A stretch of DNA of 64,000 nt from NCBI GenBank assembly GCA_019359505.1, contig JAHHHD010000023.1:1-64000 (forward strand), written 5' to 3'. Source of the DNA: Drouetiella hepatica Uher 2000/2452 (GTDB taxonomy: Bacteria > Cyanobacteriota > Cyanobacteriia > Elainellales > Elainellaceae). This document shows positions 34,098 to 43,499 of the stretch, one piece after another (within the stretch, counting starts at the first letter, position 1; every line of letters starts with the position of its first letter). The translations under genes were made by a program, and so were the position numbers. The notes under the pieces were generated by a model. The model did not search any database. It was not told the DNA's origin and worked only from the letters and a program-made list of their open reading frames with translations.

Positions 34098-34136
34098 AGC
34101 GGTTTAGTTGCTAGAGGAGAAAAGACGTTGGAGGGA

Positions 34137-35810
34137 TCAAGAGCCAGAAGAACTGCCGCTGAGAACGGGTGAAGCGCCTGGAGGCAATTCGCTCTCTTCA
34201 GACGGGTGCTCGCCGTAATCATAGGGACCTGTGGTCAAGACAGGTAGAACCTCAAAGTTTTCGATCGCCGGAGGAGAAGAAGTCTGCCACTCTAAAGTCA
34301 AGGCATTCCAAGGGTTGTCAGTAGCCTTGGCTCCTTTCATCCAGCTCCAGACGGCATTGATCAAAAACGGAACTGTAGAAACCGCCAGAATATATGATCC
34401 CACGGTTGCCATCTGATTGAGTGATGTGAACCGGGCATCATAGAAGGCAATGCGGCGGTTCATCCCCATTAGACCCAGTTCATGCATGGGCATAAAGGTG
34501 AGGTTCATGCCAATGAAAGTCAGGACGAAGTGAATTTGTCCTAGCGTTTCGTTGACCATGCGGCCCGTGATTTTGGGGAACCAGTGGTAAATTGCTGCAT
34601 AGATGCCAAACACCGAGCCGCCAAACAGCACATAGTGCAGGTGCGCCACCACAAAGTACGTGTCATGGACGTGAATATCGAACGGCACCGCCGCCAACAT
34701 CACGCCCGTAATGCCGCCGATTACAAACACCGCAATGAAACCCATAGCAAACAGCATGGCGCTATTGTAGGAAATCTTGCCGCCCCAGATGGTTGCCAGC
34801 CAGCCAAACACTTTGATTCCAGTTGGCACGGCAATAATCATTGTCGTGATCATAAAGAACATCCGTAGCCATGCTGGGGTGCCGCTGGTAAACATATGGT
34901 GCGCCCAAACAATTAGACCCAGAAAGGAGATAACCAGACTGGAATAGGCGATCGCCTTATAGCCAAAAATTGGCTTGCGGGCGTGGACAGGCAAAATCTC
35001 TGAAATGGCTCCAAACAGCGGCAGCACCATGATGTAGACCGCCGGATGGGAATAGAACCAGAACATATGTTGATAGACGATCGGATCGCCACCGCCCATG
35101 GGGTTAAAGAAGGAAGTGCCTGCCAGTAGATCAAAGGCTAACAGGATTAAGGCTCCTGCTAAAACCGGAGTTCCTACAAGAATGAGTCCTGCTGTTGCCA
35201 GCATTGACCAGCAAAACAGCGGCATCTTGTGGATAGTCATGGTTGGCACCCGCATCTTGAGGATCGTCACCAAAAAGTTGATCGCGCCCAAGATCGAGGA
35301 AGTCCCAGAAATCAGCAAGCTAAAAATCCAGATCCCTTCTCCGACTTTGCCTGTCATTAGGCTGAGGGGCGGATAGGAAGTCCATCCGGCTTGAGGAGAC
35401 TCTAGAAAAAAGCTCAGCACCAGCATTAGCCCTGCGGGCGGCACCATCCAAAACGCCATGGCATTCATTTTGGGGAAAGCCATGTCTCGTGCCCCAACCA
35501 TGAGGGGAATCAAATAGTTGGCGAGTCCAGCCCCGGCAGGAATGATCCACAGAAAGATCATGATCGTGCCGTGCAGGGTGAGCAAACTGTTGTAGGTATT
35601 GGGGCTAACAAAGTCAGATGCGGGGGTTGCTAACTCGGTGCGGATAGCAGTCGCCAGCGCTCCGCCTATGGCATAAAAGAAAAAGGCGGTTACGAGATAT
35701 TGCAGTCCAATAACCTTATGGTCTTCGCAAAAGGTAAAATAGTGCCACCACTTGCGCTCTGCATGAGCGTGGGCGCTTGGAGCAATAGACATTTCTGCTT
35801 GAGTCGTCAT
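34137..35810 (-). CDS. ctaD: Cytochrome c oxidase subunit I
   Basis: Catalytic subunit with heme a, heme a3 and CuB, 557 residues and 12 membrane helices. The heme and copper ligands are seen in LTLHGTIMIFLW (His for heme a), FWFYSHPAVYIMVLP (CuB His and cross-linked Tyr region), VWAHHMFTSG (two CuB His) and DTYFVVAHLHYVLFGG (heme a3 and heme a His). Reduces O2 to water and pumps protons. It lies between ctaC (90 bp upstream) and ctaE. The C-terminal 30 residues are Pro/Ser-rich and may be flexible. Confidence 0.97.
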   Translation of the reverse strand: MTTQAEMSIAPSAHAHAERKWWHYFTFCEDHKVIGLQYLVTAFFFYAIGGALATAIRTELATPASDFVSPNTYNSLLTLHGTIMIFLWIIPAGAGLANYLIPLMVGARDMAFPKMNAMAFWMVPPAGLMLVLSFFLESPQAGWTSYPPLSLMTGKVGEGIWIFSLLISGTSSILGAINFLVTILKMRVPTMTIHKMPLFCWSMLATAGLILVGTPVLAGALILLAFDLLAGTSFFNPMGGGDPIVYQHMFWFYSHPAVYIMVLPLFGAISEILPVHARKPIFGYKAIAYSSLVISFLGLIVWAHHMFTSGTPAWLRMFFMITTMIIAVPTGIKVFGWLATIWGGKISYNSAMLFAMGFIAVFVIGGITGVMLAAVPFDIHVHDTYFVVAHLHYVLFGGSVFGIYAAIYHWFPKITGRMVNETLGQIHFVLTFIGMNLTFMPMHELGLMGMNRRIAFYDARFTSLNQMATVGSYILAVSTVPFLINAVWSWMKGAKATDNPWNALTLEWQTSSPPAIENFEVLPVLTTGPYDYGEHPSEESELPPGASPVLSGSSSGS

Positions 35811-35899
35811 ATCGGGTTCAACAGACTTGGGGGTTCAACGGGATTAAGCTTTTGAGAGGCTTAAGGTAGCACACAGCGATCGATTCAAGAGATCTGAAT

Positions 35900-36940
35900 T
35901 CAGAGTGAGGCATGCAGTCCAGAGTCGTGAGGCATTGCAGGGTGCAATTGCTCTAATGCCTGAGGATCAAGCCCCATTTGATGAGCCGCAGAAACCAGGT
36001 AATCTGCGTCAGAGCGATTTTTCCCGACCTCTGCGCTTCCTGCCAGCTTGTCTAGATCAGCTGCGGTTTGAGAAGCGTTTTCCACTACTGGCATCGACTC
36101 TTGCACCCACTTGTCGTAATCTTCAGAGGATTGAACATACAAGCGGCTAGCCATGCCACCGTGGTAGGCTCCGCACAGTTCAGCGCAAATGATCGGGTAG
36201 TCTCCTACGCGGGTGGGGGTAAAGCGCAGCTCAGATTCCATCCCTGGAATGGTGTCTTGCTTGATGCGAAATTCCGGCAGCCAAAACGCGTGAATCACAT
36301 CTTGCGCCTTCAGATTCAGCCGAACATTTTTATTGGCGGGCAAATGTAGCTCGCCTGAGGTAATGCCCAACTCAGGATAGGTAAAGATCCAGGCGTACTG
36401 CATTCCCAAAACATTGACGGTGACATCGGGAGTAATACCTATCTCATCGGGTGAGGCACCAATACCCAGCGCCATGTGGTTGTGTCGCGCTTTTTTGGGT
36501 GCGCCAGCATCCATCAGGGGCATCGCCGAACCTCCCTCTGAAAGCATTGCCACCTGAACGCCGGGGTCGCCCGCAGCATCTGGATCAAAGCCACCCATGC
36601 TGTTGTAAACGTCAAAGCTATAGATGCCCAGTACAAGGACGATCGCCACCGGGATGGCAGTCCAGACAATTTCGAGAGGGATATTGCCTTCGATCGCTGG
36701 ACCATCGGTTTCATCGCCCGGTTTGCGGCGAAACTTGAACAGACAGATGATCAGTACGCCCCAGACCAACAGGAAAATGGCGGTGCCGATCATCATCATG
36801 GTGTCAAACAACCCATCTACTAGAGCGGCATCACTGGAGGCCTCAACAGGCATCAGACCATGATTTTTTCCGTACCACAAGCTAGCCAGAGTCAGGGTGA
36901 TGCCTGCCAGCATCGTTAGGATATTACTTGGGATTTTCAC
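35900..36940 (-). CDS. ctaC: Cytochrome c oxidase subunit II
   Basis: Membrane-anchored subunit with the binuclear CuA site that receives electrons from the donor protein. At 346 residues it has a signal/first helix, a second helix (TMMMIGTAIFLLVWGVLIICLFKFRR, about 47-72), and a cupredoxin domain with CuA ligands in DVIHAFWLPEFRIKQD and CAELCGAYHGGM (about 262-273). An insertion rich in Gly/Ala/Met lies between the second helix and the cupredoxin domain (about 115-160), which is larger than in most relatives. It heads the minus-strand ctaCDE operon; a 707-bp region separates it from the divergent ctaA. Confidence 0.96.
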   Translation of the reverse strand: MKIPSNILTMLAGITLTLASLWYGKNHGLMPVEASSDAALVDGLFDTMMMIGTAIFLLVWGVLIICLFKFRRKPGDETDGPAIEGNIPLEIVWTAIPVAIVLVLGIYSFDVYNSMGGFDPDAAGDPGVQVAMLSEGGSAMPLMDAGAPKKARHNHMALGIGASPDEIGITPDVTVNVLGMQYAWIFTYPELGITSGELHLPANKNVRLNLKAQDVIHAFWLPEFRIKQDTIPGMESELRFTPTRVGDYPIICAELCGAYHGGMASRLYVQSSEDYDKWVQESMPVVENASQTAADLDKLAGSAEVGKNRSDADYLVSAAHQMGLDPQALEQLHPAMPHDSGLHASL

Positions 36941-37647
36941 AGTTAATCAGAATTGGGGGAGTAGAGATTTAGAGCAGATGGTTCACTTTAAGCGCTGTCC
37001 ACTTCATTTAAGAGTGCGAAAGGCTGCTAGAAGATAAATTCCAGAAAGAGTTAAGAGAGTTAGATATCTTATTAGGCAATCTTAAAAGAGCGATGTCAGT
37101 ACCAGTCTGTAGAAATCTGGCAGCCCTAAAAATTAAAAGATCCTTTAGTAAAGTTAGCGATCGCAATGGTTTCGAGAGATTTGGCTTCAAGGCTCTCCTT
37201 GTTGATGCTCGGTTTATCTCCGTCCATCTAACACGTTAAACCAATCAACCTGATTCAACCAGGTTTTACAGGTCGCTAAAAACTGAATTTATCTGCATTC
37301 TGACAATCCTTAAGCATATTTTTGGGATCGAAAAGAGGTTATGTATTAATGAATACCAAGCTAGTGCTGACATTCATAAATTTTGTTAGATGGACGATGC
37401 TGTATTTGAAGGCAAGCCTTACTGTATCGCCTACAAGTCCGTGTCGCCCATAAGTCCCCTGTAAACCATTTGCTGAATAATCCTAAGAAATTGCTAAGGC
37501 TTTCTGCATTAATTGAGTGTATTCACTAGAGTAAAGACATGATCTGTTGTAAAGAAGTTGTAAGAGAACTCGGTTTTAGCTTGAAGCACAAGTTGCAATG
37601 CATTTGAATCAATTATGTCAACCAACGGCTTAAAGAGGGTGTGAAGC
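36941..37647. promoter_or_regulatory. 707-bp divergent control region between ctaC and ctaA
   Basis: No gene seen in either strand. It should hold promoters for ctaCDE (minus) and ctaA-ctaB (plus). A perfect 13-bp inverted repeat (37221-37233, CGTCCATCTAACA, and 37384-37396) encloses 150 bp. I do not recognise a regulator site, and I found no tRNA-like structure here. Confidence 0.5.
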
Positions 37648-38619
37648 ATGGCTGACTCCAGTATTCGTCGTGATTTACCTGTCCCATCTCAGATTGCTGT
37701 TCCGGCTTTTAATCCTCTAGCTCTTGATCCGCACACTTTTGACCCCAAAGCTTTAGTCCGATCGCTCATTTGGAAAACTGCGATCGCTACCCTGATTTTG
37801 ATGGCGATCGGCAGTGCCACCCGCGTCATGAATGCTGGGCTTGCCTGTCCCGATTGGCCGCTCTGCTATGGCACCCTGATTCCCAGCCAGCAAATGAATC
37901 TTCAGGTATTTCTAGAGTGGTTTCATCGGCTGGACGCGGCTCTCATCGGTATTTCTACCCTGAGCCTTGTGGGTCTGACGGTGTGGTATCGACGAGCTTT
38001 GCCCTCCTGGACTCCCTGGATGGCGCTGCTGGCTCTGGGGCTGATTCTGTTTCAGGGCATTCTGGGCGGACTCACCGTAACGCAGCTTTTGCGCTTCGAT
38101 ATCGTGACGGCGCATTTGGGCACGGCGCTGCTGTTCTTCGCAACGCTGCTGACCATGGGCACACTTTTACGCCCCTATCAGGCGACTGGGACGACAGGCA
38201 AGCTCCCTTGGCTCAGCCTAACTGCGGTCTTGCTGGTATATTTGCAGAGTTTGTCGGGCGGGCTAGTTGGCTCACAGTGGGCAGTCCACCAGTGCTTGCT
38301 CGTCTCACAGCTTTGCCGTGTGATGAACACGCACCTGTTTGGGGTCGTGCCTGCTAGTTTGGCGACTTTAGCGATCGTCATTGCCACCCGCCGAACAGCC
38401 GCCCTCAGCGCCTCCTTCCGAAATCTGGCAAAGCTGGCAGGGTTTTTGCTGCTGCTTCAGATAATGTTGGGCATGGCGACATTTCGTTTGCGTCTGCAAG
38501 TAGAGCTGTTGACTGTGAGCCATCAGGCGATCGGGGCATCTTTACTCGGAACTCTAGTGTGCTTTACTGTTCTGGCATGGCGCGATCGCTATCTTTCAAA
38601 TCTCGCTCCTGAAGGCTAA
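37648..38619 (+). CDS. ctaA: Heme A synthase
   Basis: Membrane enzyme, 323 residues, that oxidises the methyl group of heme O to formyl, giving heme A for cytochrome oxidase. About eight helices; marks are ATRVMNAGLACPDWPLCYGTLIP (Cys pair in the first loop, about 58-80), FLEWFHRLDAALIG (heme His), TAHLGTALLFFATLL, and the second-half loop with two Cys (HQCLLVSQLC, about 215-224). It precedes ctaB by 90 bp, as usual in cyanobacteria, and it is divergent from ctaCDE, whose product needs heme A. Confidence 0.95.
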   Translation: MADSSIRRDLPVPSQIAVPAFNPLALDPHTFDPKALVRSLIWKTAIATLILMAIGSATRVMNAGLACPDWPLCYGTLIPSQQMNLQVFLEWFHRLDAALIGISTLSLVGLTVWYRRALPSWTPWMALLALGLILFQGILGGLTVTQLLRFDIVTAHLGTALLFFATLLTMGTLLRPYQATGTTGKLPWLSLTAVLLVYLQSLSGGLVGSQWAVHQCLLVSQLCRVMNTHLFGVVPASLATLAIVIATRRTAALSASFRNLAKLAGFLLLLQIMLGMATFRLRLQVELLTVSHQAIGASLLGTLVCFTVLAWRDRYLSNLAPEG

Positions 38620-38709
38620 TTCCTGAAGGCTGATTCTTAAAGGAATTGACTAAGCTCCCTAACTTTCCGTTCAGTTTTCCCGCTCAACCGTTTTAAGACG
38701 AGAATCCCA

Positions 38710-39702
38710 ATGCACGAAACCAGCTGGATTGAAGCGAATCGCCATCACCAAAACGTTTGGCAGGTGATTCAGAGCTATTGGCAACTCACGAAGCCCCGCA
38801 TCATTATTCTGCTGCTCGTCACGACGGCTGGCAGTATGTGGATTGCCTCTGCGGGAAAGGTTGATCCCTTCCTGGTATTGATTACGCTGTTCAGCGGTGC
38901 ACTGGCTTCTGCCTCCGCTAACGCAATTAACTGTTTGTACGATCGCGATATTGATTACGACATGGAGCGTACTCGTCATCGTCCGCTGCCATCGGGTCGC
39001 ATTCAGCCGCGAGATGGCTGGGTATTTGCCATTTTGTTGGCAGGGCTTTCTTTCACGCTGCTGACGGTATTTGCCAACTTACTGAGCGCCTGTCTGGCAA
39101 TGTCAGGCATTGTCACCTATGTGGTGGTTTACACCCACTGGCTAAAGCGGCATAGCACCCAAAACATCGTGATTGGCGGTGCAGCAGGGGCAATTCCGCC
39201 GCTCGTAGGCTGGGCAGCCGTCACGGGTGAGCTAAGTTGGGCAGCCTGGGCATATTTTGCCATCATTTTCCTCTGGACTCCGCCCCACTTCTGGGCGCTG
39301 GCAATGATGATTCGAGAAGACTATGCCAAAGTGGGCGTGCCTATGCTGCCAGTGGTTGTAGGCGAAGTAGAAACCGCTCGGCAAATCTGGATTTACACGC
39401 TGCTGCTAATTCCCATGACGCTAGTTATGGTCTATCCGCTCCATGTCATGGGTGCGGTGTATGCAGCGATCGCTCTCTTCCTAGGCGGTATCTTTGTAGC
39501 AAAGGCCTGGGCACTGCTGCAAACGCCTGCGGACTTAACGGTTGCCCGATCGCTCTTCAAGTATTCCATCCTGTACATGATGCTGCTGTCGGCAGGGATG
39601 GCGATCGACAGTTTGCCCATTACCCAGACGCTAACGGCGGCTGTCGGTGAGAATTTGGCTGAAAATTTAGCTGTGGTGTTGAGTTATTTGCCTGTGATGT
39701 GA
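38710..39702 (+). CDS. ctaB: Heme O synthase (protoheme IX farnesyltransferase)
   Basis: UbiA-family membrane prenyltransferase, 330 residues, that adds a farnesyl group to heme B, producing heme O, the substrate of CtaA encoded just upstream. Nine or so helices; the Asp-rich motif [25 protein letters not shown] (about 76-100) binds the prenyl diphosphate and [27 protein letters not shown] (about 195-221) is diagnostic. A GC-rich hairpin with T-rich tail follows. Confidence 0.96.
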   Translation: MHETSWIEANRHHQNVWQVIQSYWQLTKPRIIILLLVTTAGSMWIASAGKVDPFLVLITLFSGALASASANAINCLYDRDIDYDMERTRHRPLPSGRIQPRDGWVFAILLAGLSFTLLTVFANLLSACLAMSGIVTYVVVYTHWLKRHSTQNIVIGGAAGAIPPLVGWAAVTGELSWAAWAYFAIIFLWTPPHFWALAMMIREDYAKVGVPMLPVVVGEVETARQIWIYTLLLIPMTLVMVYPLHVMGAVYAAIALFLGGIFVAKAWALLQTPADLTVARSLFKYSILYMMLLSAGMAIDSLPITQTLTAAVGENLAENLAVVLSYLPVM

Positions 39703-39745
39703 TGGCTCAGCGCTCAGTTTAAGAAGAGTTTAAAAAAGTTTGAGA

Positions 39746-39777
39746 AGAGAGGGAGCGATCGCCCCTCTCTTTCTTTT
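39746..39777 (+). terminator. Terminator downstream of ctaB
   Basis: Stem AGAGAGGG (39746-39753) with CCCTCTCT (39763-39770) around a loop that contains a HIP1 octamer, followed by TTCTTTT. Typical rho-independent form on the plus strand. Confidence 0.7.
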
Positions 39778-39803
39778 GGCTTTAGGGGACTGAATCTATG
39801 CGA

Positions 39804-39905
39804 TATAGCCCTACGTAATTGAGTTAGGACGAATTATTTTTTGAGAGCCGCGCGGAGCGCGGCTCTCAAAAAATAACTCATTGGATCTAAGCGCATAGCG
39901 CTATA
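39804..39905. repeat. 102-bp palindromic repeat, family A copy 2
   Basis: Same element as at 1250, in the opposite orientation (TATAGCCCTACGTAATTGAG ... GCGCATAGCGCTATA). The core pairs GAGAGCCGCGC with GCGCGGCTCTC around GGA. It lies between ctaB and the ABC exporter gene. Confidence 0.88.
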
Positions 39906-39978
39906 TTTTTGGTTGAGCCTGTTTTGAAGGATTTACAATAAAGGTTGAGATTTGTTGCGTAGGCTCAAGAAAGCAATT

Positions 39979-41001
39979 ATGGCCCCGGCGGTTTCGATCG
40001 AAAACCTTCAAAAACGCTTCGGCTCGGTCGAGGCGGTCAAAGACGTATCCCTACAGATAGAACCCGGAGAGATTTTTGGTTTGCTGGGGCCTAACGGCGC
40101 GGGAAAAACTACAACGCTGCGATGCCTTTGCACGCTGGCAATGCCTGACTCTGGCACGATCGAGATTTCTGGTGTTTCGGTGTTAGCCCACCCGAAGCTG
40201 GCACGGCAAAAGCTGGGCTATGTAGCGCAGGAAGTGGCGCTAGACAAAGTGCTGACCGGACGAGAGCTGTTACAGCTCCAGGCAGCAATCTATCATCTGC
40301 CCCGTGGCTCAGTCAAAGCACAAATTGAGCAAGCGATCGCCCTTCTAGGGCTGCAAGAGTGGGCAGACCAGAAAACTGGGAGCTATTCGGGCGGGCTAAA
40401 AAAGCGGCTGGACTTGGCGGCAGGTCTGCTACACAAGCCTGATGTGCTGGTGCTAGACGAACCGACCGTTGGGCTAGACATCGAGAGCCGCCTGATTGTC
40501 TGGAACTTTTTGCGGCAGCTACGGGATGGCGGCACCACGATTTTGGTGACAAGCCACTACCTAGAAGAGGTGGATGCTTTAGCCGATCGCGTTGCCATTA
40601 TCGATCGCGGTGTAGTGATCGCCTCCGGTACACCTTCAGAACTCAAGGATAGGGTGGGGGGCGATCGGGTAACGCTGCGCATCCGAGAGTTTACGCCACT
40701 GGAAGAAGCCGATCGCGCCAAGGCAATGCTCCAGATGATGCCATTTGTGCAAGATGTGATCATTAATGCTGCTCAAGGCAACTCGCTCAACTTGGTAATA
40801 GCTGCCCAGAGTGACAATGCCCTGACGACAATTCAGCAGACGCTCAAAGCCGCTGGATTGCCTACCTTTGGCATTTCGCAGTCTCGCCCTAGCCTAGATG
40901 ATGTCTATCTGGCGGCGACCGGACAAACGCTCATGGATGCCGAAATGGCGGCTTCTAGCCAGCGCGATCTCAAGGCAGAGCGAAAGCAGAACATGCGCTA
41001 G
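39979..41001 (+). CDS. ABC transporter ATP-binding protein (ABC-2 exporter)
   Basis: A 340-residue ATPase of the DrrA/CcmA-like class. Walker A LLGPNGAGKTTTLR (about 36-49), signature YSGGLKKRLDLAAGL (about 132-146) and Walker B VLVLDEPTVGLD (about 151-162) are intact, with His-loop TSHYLEE. The C-terminal 100 residues form the usual extra domain. ATG at 39979 is chosen over a TTG nine codons earlier. It is followed 73 bp later by a matching permease, so together they form an exporter of unknown substrate. In cyanobacteria this pair commonly follows ctaA-ctaB, so a link with heme or respiratory function is possible but unproven. Confidence 0.92.
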   Translation: MAPAVSIENLQKRFGSVEAVKDVSLQIEPGEIFGLLGPNGAGKTTTLRCLCTLAMPDSGTIEISGVSVLAHPKLARQKLGYVAQEVALDKVLTGRELLQLQAAIYHLPRGSVKAQIEQAIALLGLQEWADQKTGSYSGGLKKRLDLAAGLLHKPDVLVLDEPTVGLDIESRLIVWNFLRQLRDGGTTILVTSHYLEEVDALADRVAIIDRGVVIASGTPSELKDRVGGDRVTLRIREFTPLEEADRAKAMLQMMPFVQDVIINAAQGNSLNLVIAAQSDNALTTIQQTLKAAGLPTFGISQSRPSLDDVYLAATGQTLMDAEMAASSQRDLKAERKQNMR

Positions 41002-41074
41002 GCTAAAGAAAGCTATTGAAAAATTCTAGTTAAAAGTTTAGTTAAAAGCCCCTGATATTCAGAGGAATTGATTT

Positions 41075-41962
41075 ATGAGCCAAACCATTACTCCCGCTAA
41101 TGTTCTGAATGGGGCAAAGTCGCCCAGTCCAGCGATCGCCCCTGCCGATTTTAGCCTTGCTGAATTTGTGCAGGAAACCCTGGCACTCACTCGCCGCCTG
41201 TTTATCCAGCTCCAGCGCCGCCCTTCAACGCTGATCGCAGGCATTATTCAGCCTGTTATGTGGCTGCTGCTGTTTGGCGCGCTGTTTCAAAATATGCCCA
41301 GAGGGCTGTTTGGCACCAGCCAAAACTATGGGCAGTTTTTGGCGGCAGGTGTGATTGTGTTTACGGCGTTTAGCGGTGCCCTAAACGCCGGACTGCCCGT
41401 GATGTTCGATCGCGAGTTTGGTTTCCTCAATCGTCTTCTGGTTGCGCCCCTTGCCTCTCGCTTCTCGATCGTCTTGGCTTCTGCCATATTTATTGCCACT
41501 TTGAGTCTGGTGCAGACCTCTGTGATTATCGCCATGAGCGCGTTTCTAGGAGCAGGATTGCCCAATGTTCTGAGCTTAGGACTGGTGGCAGCGATCGTCT
41601 TAGTATTAGTGCTGGGCGTGACGGCGTTGAGTCTGGGGCTTGCCTTTGCCCTGCCGGGACATATCGAGTTGATTGCGGTCATTTTTGTCTCCAGTCTGCC
41701 CTTGCTGTTTGCCAGCACAGCCCTAGCTCCGTTGACTTTTATGCCCAATTGGCTCAAGATTATTGCCAGCTTGAATCCCTTGAGCTACGCGATCGAGCCA
41801 ATCCGATACATCTACACCCATGAGCACTGGGTCTTGAGCAATGTAGTCATGGAATCCCCGTTTGGCTCTGTGACCCTGGGACTGTCGCTCCTGATTTTGA
41901 CAGGATTCAGCGCGATCGCTCTTCTCTCTATTCGCCCGTTGTTGCGACGCTCTTTTGCATAG
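41075..41962 (+). CDS. ABC-2 type transporter permease
   Basis: A 295-residue membrane permease with six helices: a first one in the IIQPVMWLLLFGALFQ segment (about 64-79), then GQFLAAGVIVFTAFSGALNAG, and the family-typical LIAVIFVSSLPLLFASTALAPLTFMPNWLKIIASLNPLSYAIEPIRY region (about 198-245). It pairs with the upstream ATPase. Exported substrate unknown; members of the class export drugs, lipids or polysaccharides. Confidence 0.92.
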   Translation: MSQTITPANVLNGAKSPSPAIAPADFSLAEFVQETLALTRRLFIQLQRRPSTLIAGIIQPVMWLLLFGALFQNMPRGLFGTSQNYGQFLAAGVIVFTAFSGALNAGLPVMFDREFGFLNRLLVAPLASRFSIVLASAIFIATLSLVQTSVIIAMSAFLGAGLPNVLSLGLVAAIVLVLVLGVTALSLGLAFALPGHIELIAVIFVSSLPLLFASTALAPLTFMPNWLKIIASLNPLSYAIEPIRYIYTHEHWVLSNVVMESPFGSVTLGLSLLILTGFSAIALLSIRPLLRRSFA

Positions 41963-42061
41963 TCACAAAAGATCTTGCTAACTTCTGGGAGCAATGTTGC
42001 ACTAAACCTCGTCTTCGTTACGATAAGAATCTATAGTTGGATACTTGAATCAAAAAGCTTT

Positions 42062-42448
42062 ATGAAAGTAGCCATTCCATCTCGCCCTGTTTCCAAATCT
42101 TCTATTTGGGTCATGCTGAGCCTGTTTGCAGGCTCTCTCGCCGCACTCACAGCTTTTGTTCAACCAGTGCAAGCTCAGACTAGCGCCGATCTCCAGACCC
42201 CCGTGGGAACCAGCGACCAGAATTCCAACACCAACGGTGATTTTGGTAGCGTCAATAATTTGTTTGATCTGATGCATCGCGTTCAGCAGGGTAGCATCCG
42301 TGATCCTTATCAATTTAGTCAAGAGCAGCAGCAAAGTATCAATTCCGAAGCTTCAGCCTTTCGACAACGGCAGGCTGACCTACTGAAGCAACAGGAGCAG
42401 ACAGGAGCAGCGTCTTCCAACCAAATTGTTGCACCCAATTCTCAGTAA
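42062..42448 (+). CDS. Small exported protein of unknown function
   Basis: A 128-residue protein with a signal peptide ending near QPVQAQT (cleavage expected after VQAQ-like residue about 39-40). The mature part is hydrophilic, Gln/Ser/Asn-rich (EQQQSINSEASAFRQRQADLLKQQEQ), and probably helical. The start is ATG 42062; the frame runs 29 codons further upstream without coding character. I do not recognise a domain. It is likely cyanobacteria-specific and periplasmic or lumenal. Confidence 0.65.
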   Translation: MKVAIPSRPVSKSSIWVMLSLFAGSLAALTAFVQPVQAQTSADLQTPVGTSDQNSNTNGDFGSVNNLFDLMHRVQQGSIRDPYQFSQEQQQSINSEASAFRQRQADLLKQQEQTGAASSNQIVAPNSQ

Positions 42449-42666
42449 ATCCGATAAGCTGAAAGCCTTGGCACTGCCTAATCTGGAGATGATTTTTTTT
42501 GAAGGGAGACACTTCCAGACATCAGCAAAGCCAGATTTTTAGCTATTTCGGGTTGCATACCTTTTGAGGTTTCCCCCTGTTTGAAATACTGAAAAAGAGA
42601 GACGCTCAATTCTAAACTTGGCTCTATATTAGGGAACAGTATCCTATAAATTTGGAGTGAAGAATA

Positions 42667-42858
42667 ATGATATTGATGGAAGCCGCTCAGGCAGGTTCTT
42701 TTCCCTGGGCATTTACCGCTGTCTATGTTGTCGGCTTTATTGCTGCGGTGGCGATCGGATCAGTTGCCTGGTATAACTCCAAGCGTCCGCCCGGTTGGGA
42801 AAACAAAGAACGCCCTGATGTAGTGCCTGAGGTCAATGCAGAAGACCCAAACGTATAA
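42667..42858 (+). CDS. Small one-helix thylakoid-type protein, Psb35-like
   Basis: A 63-residue protein with one membrane helix (FPWAFTAVYVVGFIAAVAIGSVAWY, about 13-37) followed by a basic, Trp-containing motif (NSKRPPGWENKERPDVVPEV). The pattern closely resembles the cyanobacterial Psb35 protein (Ssl2148 of Synechocystis), reported to associate with CP47 in photosystem II. I make that link from memory of the motif, so it needs checking. GGAGTG precedes the ATG. A 102-bp palindrome begins 9 bp after the stop. Confidence 0.6.
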   Translation: MILMEAAQAGSFPWAFTAVYVVGFIAAVAIGSVAWYNSKRPPGWENKERPDVVPEVNAEDPNV

Positions 42859-42867
42859 ATTTTTTGA

Positions 42868-42969
42868 TATAGCATTACGTAATTGAGTTAGGACGGGTTG
42901 TTTTCTGAGAGCCGCGCGGAGCACGGCTCTCAGAAAACAACTCACTGGATCTAAGCGCTTAGCGCCATA
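42868..42969. repeat. 102-bp palindromic repeat, family A copy 3
   Basis: Same orientation as copy 2. Here the inner arms carry changes: GTTGTTTTCTGAGAGCC on one side and GGCTCTCAGAAAACAAC on the other, so both sides have changed together and pairing is kept. One unpaired change lies in the core (GCACGG). Confidence 0.88.
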
Positions 42970-42991
42970 CTACAAATTTGATAGTTTGTGT

Positions 42992-43020
42992 AGGGGTGAA
43001 GTGACTTCACCCCTATTTTT
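42992..43020 (+). terminator. Terminator between psb35-like gene and sulfiredoxin gene
   Basis: A perfect 10-bp stem (AGGGGTGAAG 42992-43001 with 43005-43014), loop TGA, followed by ATTTTT on the plus strand. It sits between convergent genes. Confidence 0.75.
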
Positions 43021-43056
43021 GTAAGCCTATTTTTGTAAGCCAAATTTATAGATGCA

Positions 43057-43317
43057 CTATGCCAGATGCATATTGAGAACCGATTTGGGTGCCCGTCTGA
43101 CATTGCAAAGAATGGTTTCGTGACCCAAGCGCAAGCAGGCTTCGTAGCGATGACAGCCAGAGAAACCATAATACTGCCCTTCGACTTCTAGAATATCGAT
43201 CGGCTCCTGCAGCCCAATTTGTTGAATGGATGCCATTAGAGCAGCTACTTTATCAGAATCATTTTGGCGAAAGAGCGGACGGCGGATTTCGTGAATTGGA
43301 ACAGCTTGAATTTTCAT
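43057..43317 (-). CDS. srx: Sulfiredoxin
   Basis: An 86-residue ParB-fold enzyme that uses ATP to reduce the cysteine sulfinic acid of over-oxidised 2-Cys peroxiredoxins. The catalytic Cys lies in FSGCHRYEA (about 52-60), the signature of the family; IHEIRRPLF at the start and DILEVEGQYYG are also typical. Short length is normal. It stands alone, convergent with the Psb35-like gene. In cyanobacteria it helps recovery from light-driven oxidative stress. Confidence 0.93.
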   Translation of the reverse strand: MKIQAVPIHEIRRPLFRQNDSDKVAALMASIQQIGLQEPIDILEVEGQYYGFSGCHRYEACLRLGHETILCNVRRAPKSVLNMHLA

Positions 43318-43499
43318 TACTCAAAAGGTCATAACGCATATCTCTATATCATACTCGTTATGATTATGAGTTGCGAACTCAGCCATGCTGGCGATCGAAT
43401 AGGTGACTTCAATCAAGTGACTTTAACTTTCATTTGCCCAGACATGCTCCTAAAAAGCCTAGAGCGGTAAATGCTGGAGTGGCGAGAGAAGATCCCGAA

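Noticed and set aside
37008-37190. 60-residue minus-strand frame in the ctaC-ctaA gap
   Set aside because: Serine/leucine-rich without conservation marks; more likely non-coding control DNA.
43264-43470. Plus-strand frame overlapping the sulfiredoxin start
   Set aside because: Its first part is the complement of the sulfiredoxin gene and the rest has no conserved feature.
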